NCBI GenBank assembly: GCA_015657535.1
Contig: JADHZB010001641.1
Location: 1-35,774, forward strand
Origin: Nephromyces sp. MM_2019
Taxonomy: Eukaryota > Apicomplexa > Aconoidasida > Nephromycida
Reading direction: 5' to 3'
Length of the DNA: 35,774 bases
Shown here piece by piece: positions 9,933 to 19,127 of this stretch (the stretch's first letter is position 1; the number at the start of each line of letters is the position of its first letter). The translations under genes were made by a program, and so were the position numbers. Under the pieces are notes generated by a model. The model was not told where the DNA came from. It worked only from the letters and a program-made list of their open reading frames with translations, and ran no database searches.

Positions 9933-10300
9933 GAGTTCATAGAGGCACACACACGTCAGTTGACTTCCATCGAACATGGGGATTGAGGTTGAGAGGTGGT
10001 AGCAACGCAGTCATGCCTCAAGAGATCCCTTCAGGTAGCTCAAACACACACACTCACACACGTAAGCTGACTTTGAAACATAAGAATTGAGGCACAGAGG
10101 CNNNNNNNNNNNNNNNNNNNNNNNNNNNNNNNNNNNNNNNNNNNNNNNNNNAGCTCAAACACACACACTCACACACGTAAGCTGACTTTGAAACATAAGA
10201 ATTGAGGCACAGAGGCGGTAGCAAAGCAGTCATGCCTCAAGAGATCTCTTCATGTAGCTCAAACACACATAGGCACACTACAATCGACTTCGCAGAATAA
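9933..10300 (+). repeat. 104-bp tandem repeat, about 3.4 copies, interrupted by an assembly gap
   Basis: Units start at about 9933 (diverged), 10037, 10152 and 10256 (partial). Units 10037 and 10152 are identical over the shared 65 bases, which begin AGCTCAAACACACACACTCA. The unit from 10152 to 10255 is exactly 104 bases. The gap of 50 N falls inside the second unit where 39 bases are expected. Confidence 0.9.
10102..10151. other. Assembly gap (50 N)
   Basis: Fifty unknown bases, a conventional placeholder size, placed within the 104-bp tandem repeat. True length is probably 39 bases, or 39 plus a multiple of 104. Confidence 0.97.
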
Positions 10301-10775
10301 TCCCTTCAGTTCAAAAAATAGCTTCACAGGGTAAAGAAGGTAAGTTATGCGATAACAACTTATTCTTTAGCCAAAAGTGAATACCTTCATCACCTAGAAA
10401 GTTATAAGCTAACACACACACTTTTCAACATAAATTTCCTCCAAAGAAGAGCACAAGCCTAGAGAATAATACTTGTAGTTTCAAAAATGAGCACAACCAG
10501 TGCTCTATAGAAACATGCTAAGCAATAAACACAGGCATAAAATCACATCATACACACACAAATACCCAGAGATACCCCAAGATACAGATAAACACATACG
10601 CAAAACGCAAACACACACACACACAGCTCAAGGCACACGCCACACACCCACATACACACACCCCCACACCCACACACAGCCACACCAACCTTCACCAAAA
10701 CATTATGAAGCTACCACCTACTGCATATACGCACTTGATAAGGCATACACACACACACTCAAACAGAAGCAAGCA
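10301..10775. other. Spacer and CA-rich tract downstream of RidA
   Basis: 10301-10540 is ordinary sequence without a clear gene; a GTAAGT donor on the + strand near 10340 has a short open segment before it but no partner. 10540-10775 is dense CA repeat reaching to within about 20 bases of the RidA stop codon. Confidence 0.5.
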
Positions 10776-13142
10776 TTACTCGCTAGCAGCAATGGTATCA
10801 ATCTCAACGAGGGCATTCATTGGTAAAGCCTTGACGGCTATACACGTCCTGGCTGGAAAGCAGCTGCCTGCGTCAGCAATCGGCTGCACACACTCAGCAA
10901 ACACCTTATTGAAGGCAGCGAAATTCCCCATATCCGTCAGGTATACGTGGAATCTCACTGCATCCTTCAGCCCCAAACCAGCGGCCTTCAGTACAGCCGT
11001 AATGTTGGCAAACACCTAGAGGCAGAACAACACACGCACAGTGTCTTACGAATGCTCGGTTAGTTAAATCAACTGAAATTTACCAATAACACAGAAGCAG
11101 CAAATAATTGCAGATATATCACAGAGATAACCATTACAAGTGTTGATACACTTGAAGAGGCTATGAAGAAGCTTTCCCAGAGGTGAATACAGCGAGTGTT
11201 TTCGTGTATGTTGCAATGCATTCATCATCAACAGAGGAACATTTGTAGCAAAAATTTCTCAGGTGGATGTACAGGACCGTATTACACAGCAATGGTGAGA
11301 TTGGATGCAGCGAGGTGGGAAGAGAAGAACATGCTCACTTGATGAGTGAAAAAGAGACGAACAATCTATACTGTATAGCACATGAAGTTTGTGTTGAGCA
11401 CACGAGAAAGAGTAATCCCTCTGAACTGTTATAAGAAGAAAGCGAGCAAATTTTAGTTAACGGGGCTCTTTGCCAGGTCTGGATGGAAGATTCATTAGCA
11501 TCAATTTGTATACAAACTTCTGTGTATGTACAGAGAGATGGAGATTCCATCGTAAACCAGCCGAGAATTATAGGAGAAGATGAATTACAGGAGAGTTCGA
11601 GAAGAAGAAGAAAAAGCAAGTAAAATCGGGAAGAAGCTAGAATCGAGAAGAAACTGGTGAAATTGAGAAGCAGAAGAACAAGAACACGAGCAAGAAGAAA
11701 CAGACGAAATTGAGAGGAAGAAGCAGCTGAATTTGAAAACAAAGAAAACCAGAGTAAACACCAAAGAACAAAATCTTGGACCAGATTTGGCTGGTACTCA
11801 AACACATAAATGAGGCTAACACCACAAAAAAACCTACAGCAAGACGAAAACCCCTACTTGAAGAGAGCAAAGTATAAAAAACCAGAGTGCTGTATGAGAA
11901 ATGCAAGTTTTAACACATCAATCCCTCAAGGTTACGCAATGCAATATTGGCATAAAAAAAATTAAGAAAAAGACAGCAAACACACAACTAGCGTAAATTA
12001 GCACCTAACACCCTCCTCATATTCTTTTCGAAAAACCCAGTAAGCAAGTAATTCTCCAGTCTCTCAACAACTTTAATAAAAAAAAGTCCAATTTTTGCCG
12101 AAAAACAAGAAATAAAATCACATTGTAAAGCCTTCTTTTGGTGATATATATGAAAATCACAAGGAGGGACGCATACCGACACATAAAAAGATTAGAATTT
12201 CGATACATCAATTGTGTAAAATTTGCTCTATAAATCTTAGACGTTTTGAATATCTCTTGAGCATCAGAACACGTCTATATGCTGAGAAAACACGGTAAAC
12301 TACCACTATCATTCATGGTATTTTCAAGATAAAAATTTGGACTATCCTCCAAAATTGCTTTTAAAGTTAAATTATACAAAAGAATGAAATTCCGCAGTGC
12401 AGGGGCTGAAGAAAGTTATAAAACAAGAAAATGCACTAAAAAAAGTTGAAAATGGAAAAATGAAGATATCCCAGAAAATTCTACAAATTAAAGAGAAAAA
12501 TACCAATTTTCACCCACAAAGAGTATAACACGAAAGAAAACCCGCAAAACGTTCATAGCTCCTGTTGAAAATACGTTGCACTGCAAAAAAATAGAGATTC
12601 AGGCCTTTTTGAAGAAACTTTAGGATTCTCAAAGAGTAGTAGATATGCGTGTGATTTTCTTGCTCTTGAAGAGCATAAAACACACCAAACATGCTGGCAA
12701 GAGTATCGGAGTTACAAATATGTCCACGACAAACAGCACACTAGCAAACTACTGATAATAGCAGCAAACACTGCCTAAACACAGTAGACCCACTTCTCTC
12801 TCTAATTGGAAAACAAAACATATAAACGCAAAGAGAAGCACATACATATGCATGGACACACACATAGACACACACACAACCAAGAAAATCCCACTTCTTC
12901 ATATGAGCCACCTAAATATACGCACGCTCAAAAACGTCAAACTCCCAGCATTTATTAACATATATAATACCCACCTGTACAGTCTGCTCTTCGATAGTTT
13001 CCCCCTTCAGCTTGTTAGTCTGTGGATCATTTCCAATCATTCCACTGACATAATGGAGCTTTCCAGTCACGGTCACCCCCTGGGAATACCGAGCAGCGGG
13101 AGGGGCAGCCTCGGTAGTTTTAATTTCTACCTTGTGCGTCAT
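10776..13142 (-). CDS. ridA: RidA family reactive imine/enamine deaminase (two exons)
   Basis: RidA (YjgF/YER057c/UK114) proteins hydrolyse reactive enamine/imine intermediates such as 2-aminoacrylate, usually as trimers in cytosol or mitochondria. Exon 1 (13142-12975, 56 codons, phase 0) starts with ATG and contains ARYSQGVTVTGKLHYVSGMI and IEEQTVQ. Exon 2 (11015-10776, 79 codons plus TAA) begins VFANITAVLKAAGLGLKD and carries YLTDMGNFAAFNKVF and FPARTCIAVKALPMNALVEI. The Arg in PART is the conserved substrate-binding arginine; the ALVEID C-terminal strand is typical. Total 135 residues, normal family length, no clear targeting peptide. The joined frame reads across the junction exactly as in the family. 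The 1959-base intron (11016-12974) is very long for a 135-aa protein, TG-rich on the sense strand at both ends, and contains a purine-rich tract. Confidence 0.93.
11575..11765 (+). repeat. Degenerate AAGAAG/GAGAAG purine tract in the RidA intron
   Basis: The + strand is about 85% purine with repeated words GAGAAGAAG, AAATTGAGA and AGAAGC. On the RidA sense strand it is a CTT/TTC pyrimidine tract. Hydrophobic - strand ORFs here (11335-11906) are Leu/Phe/Ser-rich products of it and not considered genes. Confidence 0.6.
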
Positions 13143-13414
13143 CTTGCTTTATATAGGTGATTTAAGTGTGGCGGGTTGGATTACGTAGTTAAAACGTGTG
13201 TGCTTTATGGTTTTATACTAGTGTAAATGATAAGTACACATGATCAGGTATATATATGATACGCCTATTCACCTTCTAGTACGTATGTGAATCATTGTTG
13301 GATGGCTCGCAGCATGTAACGTTGCATTAGACGGGTTTTACATCACACACATGCTTGTATACGCTCGCATACTTTACTCGCATGCAAGCACACTCCCCTA
13401 AGAAGCGCCAGAGC
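13143..13414. other. 5' flank of RidA; no gene seen
   Basis: No G-rich tract is present before this start codon, unlike the genes at 2119 and 8693. A TATATAGG word lies 9-16 bases upstream of the ATG on the + strand reading, too close to be a convincing TATA element. Confidence 0.4.
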
Positions 13415-13600
13415 AGGGTTAACACCTAGGAGCCGCGAAGTTAACCGATTTTGGGGGATTTTGCCATCGTCTTGTCGGGTGACCACACGAAACACCAGTG
13501 AGTGCGCGGCCTGCGTTGTAGCGACGGGCTAGCAGCCAGTAGCAGAGGGCACGGATGAGAGAGGGTGTTTGATCGAATTCGAGGTAGGTGGGTGGTTCAA
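13415..13600. other. GC-rich island with open - strand frame
   Basis: This block is much richer in G+C than its surroundings. Its - strand is open from the minisatellite to TAA at 13419 and encodes LARRYNAGRALTGVSCGHPT followed by RRWQNPPKSVNFAAPRC, with mostly C/G-ending codons. The product was not identified. A fragment of a mobile or repeated element, an RNA gene or foreign DNA are all possible. No tRNA, 5S or snRNA signature was found. Confidence 0.4.
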
Positions 13601-13604
13601 GCAG

Positions 13605-13796
13605 ATACGACGTAAGCAGTAGTAGAAACAGCAGCAGAACCTGCAGTAGAAATAGCAGTAGAAACAATAGTAGAAACAGCACTAGCCAGAGCACTAACAG
13701 CAGTACTAATATCAGTACTAATAGCAGTACTAACAACAGCACCAACAGCTGTACTAACAACAGTACTAACAATAGCACTAGTAGGAACCTATAAGA
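13605..13796 (+). repeat. 12-bp minisatellite, about 15 degenerate units
   Basis: Successive 12-mers follow AGTAGAAACAGC in the left half and AGTACTAACAGC in the right half, with single-base changes; one unit is shortened to 9 bases. On the + strand they read as S-x-R/T-N tetrapeptides and on the - strand as Leu/Val repeats. Neither looks like a functional protein. The array abuts the GC-rich island. Confidence 0.85.
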
Positions 13797-15252
13797 ATTT
13801 ACGTATATAGTCGCTGTGACGCATTACACTGAAACAGCGATCACTACTGGTAATGCATACACGGCAGCTGCAGCATGCTTTGAGCATTCGATTAGCAGAT
13901 TTTCGTAGCAGTTGCGATTATTTATGTTTAAACTACTTTTCAAAGCACGGGAAAGAGTTGAGTAGCAAGTGGTGATGGTGTATATTTGTAAACAACTCAC
14001 ACTGCATCATGCAGACGGTGACTTGTGAATGTTCCATCTCACTTATACCTATGGATAATTCCGTGGGTAACCAATCTTACGATGAATGATTTTTTGCAAA
14101 ATGCGAGAGCCAATTCAAAATAACCTTTTTCCTGATTTTATTTGAAAAAACACCAAATTCTAAAGAAAAAGCCTCCACTTCTTATAACAAATTTTTGCTT
14201 ATCACATTTGTGGGGACAGTTAGTTTCAGCAAACTTCTGTGGGTATTGAATGACATCCTTGTCTATTACTACAACTATATTTAAAAGAGTGGAAACCTGT
14301 GCCTATCACATTGAATTTTACTCATTTCAGGTTTTCCGGTATAAAGCTGTACATACAGGATAATATATAGCAACACTCTTAACAAGAGATAGCGTGGTTA
14401 CCCCCAATTGGCTTGGACGACCAGAATATTCCCATATGTTCTAGCCTTTGATGCCGAGTTAAATCTTCTTGATAATCTGCTATGCCTATGACTAGCATTA
14501 ATTATCAGTCCAAAAAATTCCAATACATTGATCTGTATTCCATAAATCAATACTAGAAATTCCATTTTTTTCCTTACTTTTCGTTATCACGCCTGCACCC
14601 TCTTATTTGTTTCGAGATTGCATAAACTGCTCTCAAAATTCGTGCGAGTGTTATTCTCAGCTACAGCTATTTATGCTAGCCGTAGAAACAAAGAAAATTT
14701 CAAATAGGACGTGAACAGGTTGAAAACCGACTAAAAGCATAGTGGCAGTGACGCAGCTGAAATTTAAACTTAAAGTGTCAGCAAAAAATCTCTCTGTAAT
14801 ATTCTAACAACTCCTAGATGCTATAGCCTACATTTCTCTATCCAGTCAATAATAAGACAAAATTATAAGTAGTAAATTTCACTACATCAAGAAAATCGAT
14901 AGTAGCGGTAAACTTCTTTTTTTTTATTTTCTATATATTTTATATTCGCGATCTCACCATGAGTATGCCATGATGGTCTGCTTCAAGTGGTAGTGAGCTT
15001 AAAACCTCAATGCACTTTATTTTGACTCTTTTGTCATTATATTTTCTTGTGACTGGCCTTTCCTTTTCTTGATGCTTCTGTACCTATTATGTTGCAATAT
15101 TATACCCTTTTTCTAGCTCCTATATCTTCATCCCAGCGTTTGCCCCTGTAGAGTGGAGCTCTGCATAATGTTAAGTAAGTAGGTCTGCCTACATAAGTAA
15201 AAGAAACTAACGGGATCCATTTTTCGTGGCGATTTTATAATCCCTCAACCTT
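13797..15252. other. AT-rich, no gene assigned
   Basis: Isolated exon-like segments occur: a + ATG near 14009 beginning MQTVTCECSISLIPMDNS, and open segments on both strands around 14390-14450 and 14660-14710. None could be joined by phase into a model, so all are left unassigned. Confidence 0.4.
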
Positions 15253-16301
15253 TTAGCTGCGCTCTGGATCCGGCTTTCCTCTTCTAATCCTCAAGGCGAA
15301 GATTCTAGCAACAACAAAAACTGTTGCATTCAGTGCTTCCAGCGTCTCAGTCCAAAGCCACTTGCAGGCTGACAAGAGTCCCAGCAAGCCACCAAATAGC
15401 ATCTCTGCTAGCCTACCCGCTTTTTAAATGGTACTGGTAGTATTATCTTATTGTTCTTCACAATTTCGCCAACTGCTGCTAAGCTTAGGCAGATTCGGAA
15501 TCCAGCTACTTTTAGATAGCATGTAAGTTTCAGCGTGTCCAAAATATATATAGCGTATAATAGCCATGAAATATTATTTAGAAAGAAAAGCATTGAATGT
15601 ATTGCTATATTTAAGCTGCACTTTTAAGTTGGTGGTAGCTAGGTTATTCGGCTGCTCTGCTGATATCTACGCAAGACTACTGAGCTGATGATATCTAGAT
15701 TAAGCTACGGAGTCAATGATAGCTGGGCTAGACTACTAACCTGATAGTACCTAGGCTAAACTAATGAACGGGTAATACCTAACCTAAACTAACGACCTGA
15801 TGATACCTAGGCTAAGCTATTAAAGAGCACTTCAGGCCTTTCCCTTACCGGATCCCATAGCATGTAAATTTGGGAAACCTAGTGAAGCTACTTTTATGGG
15901 TAGATCCGAGCGATGTCATTCGAACGTCATGCACACGCGCAGCCAACCATACCCGCGCAGCTCCAGTGCTTTCATTTTTTACGGCTCCTCGAATAAGGGA
16001 AGCCCTAGTATACACATCCGGTAAATCTCTGAAGATTTGGCAGTCCCTGTGAAATACTACGAGTACTTTGAGCAACCCTTACATGAGAAAATGAAGGCAA
16101 AAAGGGAGACTCCCCGTAGCTCTAGATTATATTTGGCGCACTAGCTTTATTCCTGTGCATGGCTATTGCCAGTAGTTGCCAGCTTCCTATCAGCACTGCC
16201 AGTACATGTTGAAATGCCTACCTATTGAATGGGAATTTTTTTTGCAATTGAATTTCAATGGAACCTGCCGTAACAGGGTTATTACCAGACGACAGAACCA
16301 T
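15253..16301 (-). CDS. PEX11-like peroxisomal membrane protein (four exons, inferred)
   Basis: PEX11 proteins remodel peroxisomal membranes during division. Four exons join with matching phases: 16301-16222 (ATG, phase 2), 16046-15849 (phase 2, donor CCG|GTAAGG), 15615-15462 (phase 0) and 15402-15253 (TAA), 193 residues. Family resemblance is seen by eye. The stretch GAARVWLAARVHDVRMTSLG resembles the plant PEX11 motif around SLARKVFRL. The block FFLNNISWLLYAIYILDTLK followed by LCLS-type hydrophobics and AAVGEI resembles the FLDQIVWL...VGE block. GGLLGLLSACKWLW fits the C-terminal glycine-rich membrane segment. The intron between exons 3 and 4 is 59 bases; if it is not used, exon 3 would end at KKRVG and a stop. 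The intron at 15616-15848 holds a 28-bp minisatellite. Exon structure fairly well supported; family call weaker. Confidence 0.45.
15655..15826 (+). repeat. 28-bp degenerate minisatellite, six units
   Basis: Units of about 28 bases follow CTGATGATACCTAGGCTAAA with a variable ACTAACGAC-type end. They have diverged by roughly 15-30% from each other. The array sits entirely inside the inferred intron between exons 2 and 3 of the PEX11-like gene. Confidence 0.8.
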
Positions 16302-16721
16302 AGCCTTCCACCTCCGTTTTTTATATAGTAAGGTATCCAATACACATAATGTGCGAAAAAAAAATAAAATACTCATTACATGCCGAATTACAAACTTCCA
16401 ACTACTGTGCACGTAGGCATGTTTCCAAGGCGAGTCAGTGCTCCTAGCAAAGCGCAATAGATTTATGAATGTCATGCGAAACGCATAGCTAGGTAAACAT
16501 ACATAAATAAATTCACCTGGGGAAAAGCACTAAAATTGTATACTTGCCTCTTGGTTGAAGTGGAACTAGCAGGGTCGTATCTATATTTTTTTGAGGATCT
16601 ATAAACAAGCGAAAAAGAAGAGCTTCCAAAAATCTATAAAAAGTTTTCTTGTAACTTTCTTGCCATCAAGCCCTATCAGCAGTGAATACACGCTTCCATA
16701 ACCTTTTGAAATAGTGTTGTT
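16302..16721. other. Spacer between two - strand genes
   Basis: 5' flank of the PEX11-like gene. The frame upstream of its ATG stays open to about 16475, so an earlier start or upstream exon is not excluded. T-rich and A-rich runs only. Confidence 0.4.
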
Positions 16722-17205
16722 CTATCGTTTGAGACTTCTGATATTAGTTAAGCCTGAAGGTGTAACATTTTTCAAAATGTAAACATTCCCTAGAGCCATG
16801 GACTTGGATTCGGGCTGAATAGTGCCTTTTATGCCAATAAATAAGTAAAGGAAGAAGTGATTGTCACCTGCTTTCTTTTTTTTGGAGATTTCCTCATCAC
16901 AACTAAAAATATTTTGCTGCGGCCGGATATCTGGGTAGGTATTTGCTTGTGCGCTCTTTAAGTATATAGTATATCATATGGGACACAATAATATATCGTC
17001 ACACCTCTGCCACGCGCCTATGAGAGCCTTTTAAACAGAAAAGGAAATTTAAAATACACTGAAACCCTCTCATAACTCTAGAAAAGCTAGGGGCTCATAA
17101 ATCCCTGTTTTCATAGCACCCCTCAAGCAGCGAGAACACAATTCTATACTTTAGTGGCGTAGATTGCATGGTTCTTAAAACGTGCATCGCTTCCTAACCT
17201 CTTAG
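16722..17205 (-). CDS. C-terminal four exons of an unknown gene
   Basis: Exons 17205-17150 (KRLGSDARFKNHAIYATK), 17027-17005 (ALIGAWQ, 23 bases), 16916-16868 (KIFLVVMRKSPKKRKQ) and 16814-16722 (PESKSMALGNVYILKNVTPS, then GLTNIRSLKR and TAG) join with consistent phases 0, 2 and 0. Introns are 122, 88 and 53 bases, and the second exon's acceptor follows a TTTCCTTTTCTG tract. The basic KSPKKRKQ run could be a nuclear localisation signal. At least 72 residues; upstream exons not found. No family recognised. The four-exon agreement is unlikely by chance but not impossible in AT-rich DNA. Confidence 0.38.
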
Positions 17206-19127
17206 CTGAAGTTTTTTTCGGGTAAATTATACAGGCTAAAATACAATGATGTTAAAAAACTGTCAACCCAGCTATTCGAAGCACAGCAGAGCAAACTATT
17301 TCATATAATACATTTTTCATGAAAAATTATGTAATTGTTTTAAAAGCTTTTTTGCTTCTATTTCTTGTGTTATATGCATTCTACCAGTACCCCTAATCTT
17401 ATCGAATCATAATCTTCCTTAAAATGATGGATATTCACTTTAGCTTTCCACTTTAAAAAAGTTCTGCTCGTGAAGAATCATAGCGTACTATCGCGGTTAG
17501 CCATTTAGACTAGTTATGAATTGCAAGCTCAGATTCATGAAACGAGCAGCTAGCAGGGAAGGCAGGCAACGTGAGCCTGCTAAATTCATAATTCCATGGA
17601 AAAATCTATTTATATATGCCGGTCATTATTTCTTTTAAAATTTGAAGGTGGAAAATACGATGTGGATCTTTGTGGTGTCTGTTCATGGATAGTCGCGCAA
17701 TATATTTGGGGGGGGAATAATCTATGATAAGTTTCTCTTCAGAAAATGTAACATCGCATATCTTGTGCTTTTAGTTATATAACGTCTGTGGTAAGCTTCT
17801 TTGGGACTTTTTCTCTCTTAGTTTGATAAGCTTTTTCTCTATGAGGTTGCTATAATTTTCGCAGAGTCATGGTATGCCCTCTGAATATGTATATGGGATG
17901 TATGGGATACCACAGATTCCTTACTAAGAATTTTTGATGGGTTGTATAACATAGGTTTGCTCATAAGCCTAGATGAGCATAAATTCCGTCAAGCGTTTAC
18001 GTATTCTATTTTTTTCCTAGGCATCAATAATAATTTTAGAAGACTGTAAGCAAAAGCGTTTATATTAGGGGTAGTAAATGCATTCTATTAAAGAAATGGG
18101 AATCAAGTTCAAGGTTGAGCACATTAGATATGCTTTTATTTGTAAAGTCCTGCTGCCATAATCAAAATAAAAGCATTTTAGTCCTGAGTATGCTACCATC
18201 CAACTTTATGTTTTTCTGCACTTTTCCAGCAGGATAACTACGCGGTTTCCAGCGGATACTGAAACTGAGCAGGCTAGCAATTTGGAGGCATCAGCTAATC
18301 TTATTGAAGCGGTGTGATGCCTCCCTTTCCGTATGTTATATATGTTCTCATCTAGAAAAAGCAAGTTGTAGTTCTTATACTAAAAAAAAATCACAAAATC
18401 TGGCTCGGAACATAGACAAAGCGGCTAACCCATTCTGCAGGTGATGGCATCTCGTGTTTGCGTAGTTCTTAATTTGAAACTTTGATAGTGGAATGAAGAA
18501 TTAGGGGGTGAAATGCTGACGGCGGTAACAAAATGATGTCTACAAAGTAGGGAAGATTGCTCATGGCAATGCCATGCAGCCAAGTGTTATAAGTTGGCTA
18601 TCCTAGTATAGTTTCATTCCAATTATTCTAACCAAAAATAGTGTAAGGATTTTCAGTTGACAGTATTAAGGAGAATTATGATGTGTCACAGATTCATCGA
18701 ATGAAATCTAAAGAGTGTTACATGTGTAGAAGAAAATACCAGTTCGCCATAGTGGATATAGCCTTTCTTCGTATCATTAAATGACGAATATACATATACA
18801 CAATGTGGCTTAACTGGGTTCAAAGATGTAATTGATTCCCCGTGAATTCAGCATCAGCTGCCAGTCACGCTTTCCCAGGAAAAATAAAATGATTTTATTC
18901 ATGCTGCCACTCATGCTGGTATACCCAGCCTGTCTGCCACAATAGAGAAGTTTGAGCCTCTATTTCTATACTTTTTCTGCATTATATTAAAAAAACGATA
19001 CCGCAGCTATTAGTCGCTGTAATAAGCACAAAAGTGCTCTTTTATCTCTAGGCGAACCAGAAGGGCCCTCACAAACCACTTACACAAGGTAAATTATCAA
19101 GAAATATAACAACAGACATTCAGGAGG
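17206..19127. other. AT-rich intergenic or intronic DNA, no gene assigned
   Basis: Contains several strong pyrimidine-AG acceptors on the + strand (about 17740-17865) and a - strand open segment at 17545-17470. None chains into a gene. This gap separates the - strand gene ending at 16722 from the + strand gene starting at 19128, so it may hold a divergent promoter. Confidence 0.4.

Noticed and set aside
9933..10300. Regularly spaced repeats reminiscent of a CRISPR array
   Set aside because: Units are contiguous tandem copies without unique spacers, in eukaryotic DNA.
11335..11906. Hydrophobic - strand ORFs inside the RidA intron
   Set aside because: Leu/Phe/Ser composition follows directly from the purine-rich tract on the other strand; no splice context.
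13419..13778. 120-codon - strand ORF with a long Leu/Val run
   Set aside because: The hydrophobic run is the 12-bp minisatellite and not a credible membrane protein; only the GC-rich part is kept as an unexplained island.
15849..16046. Reading of this exon (VWLAARVHDVR) as the OB-fold of an aspartyl-tRNA synthetase
   Set aside because: The following exons do not continue the OB-fold or any class II synthetase motif, while they do resemble the PEX11 middle region.
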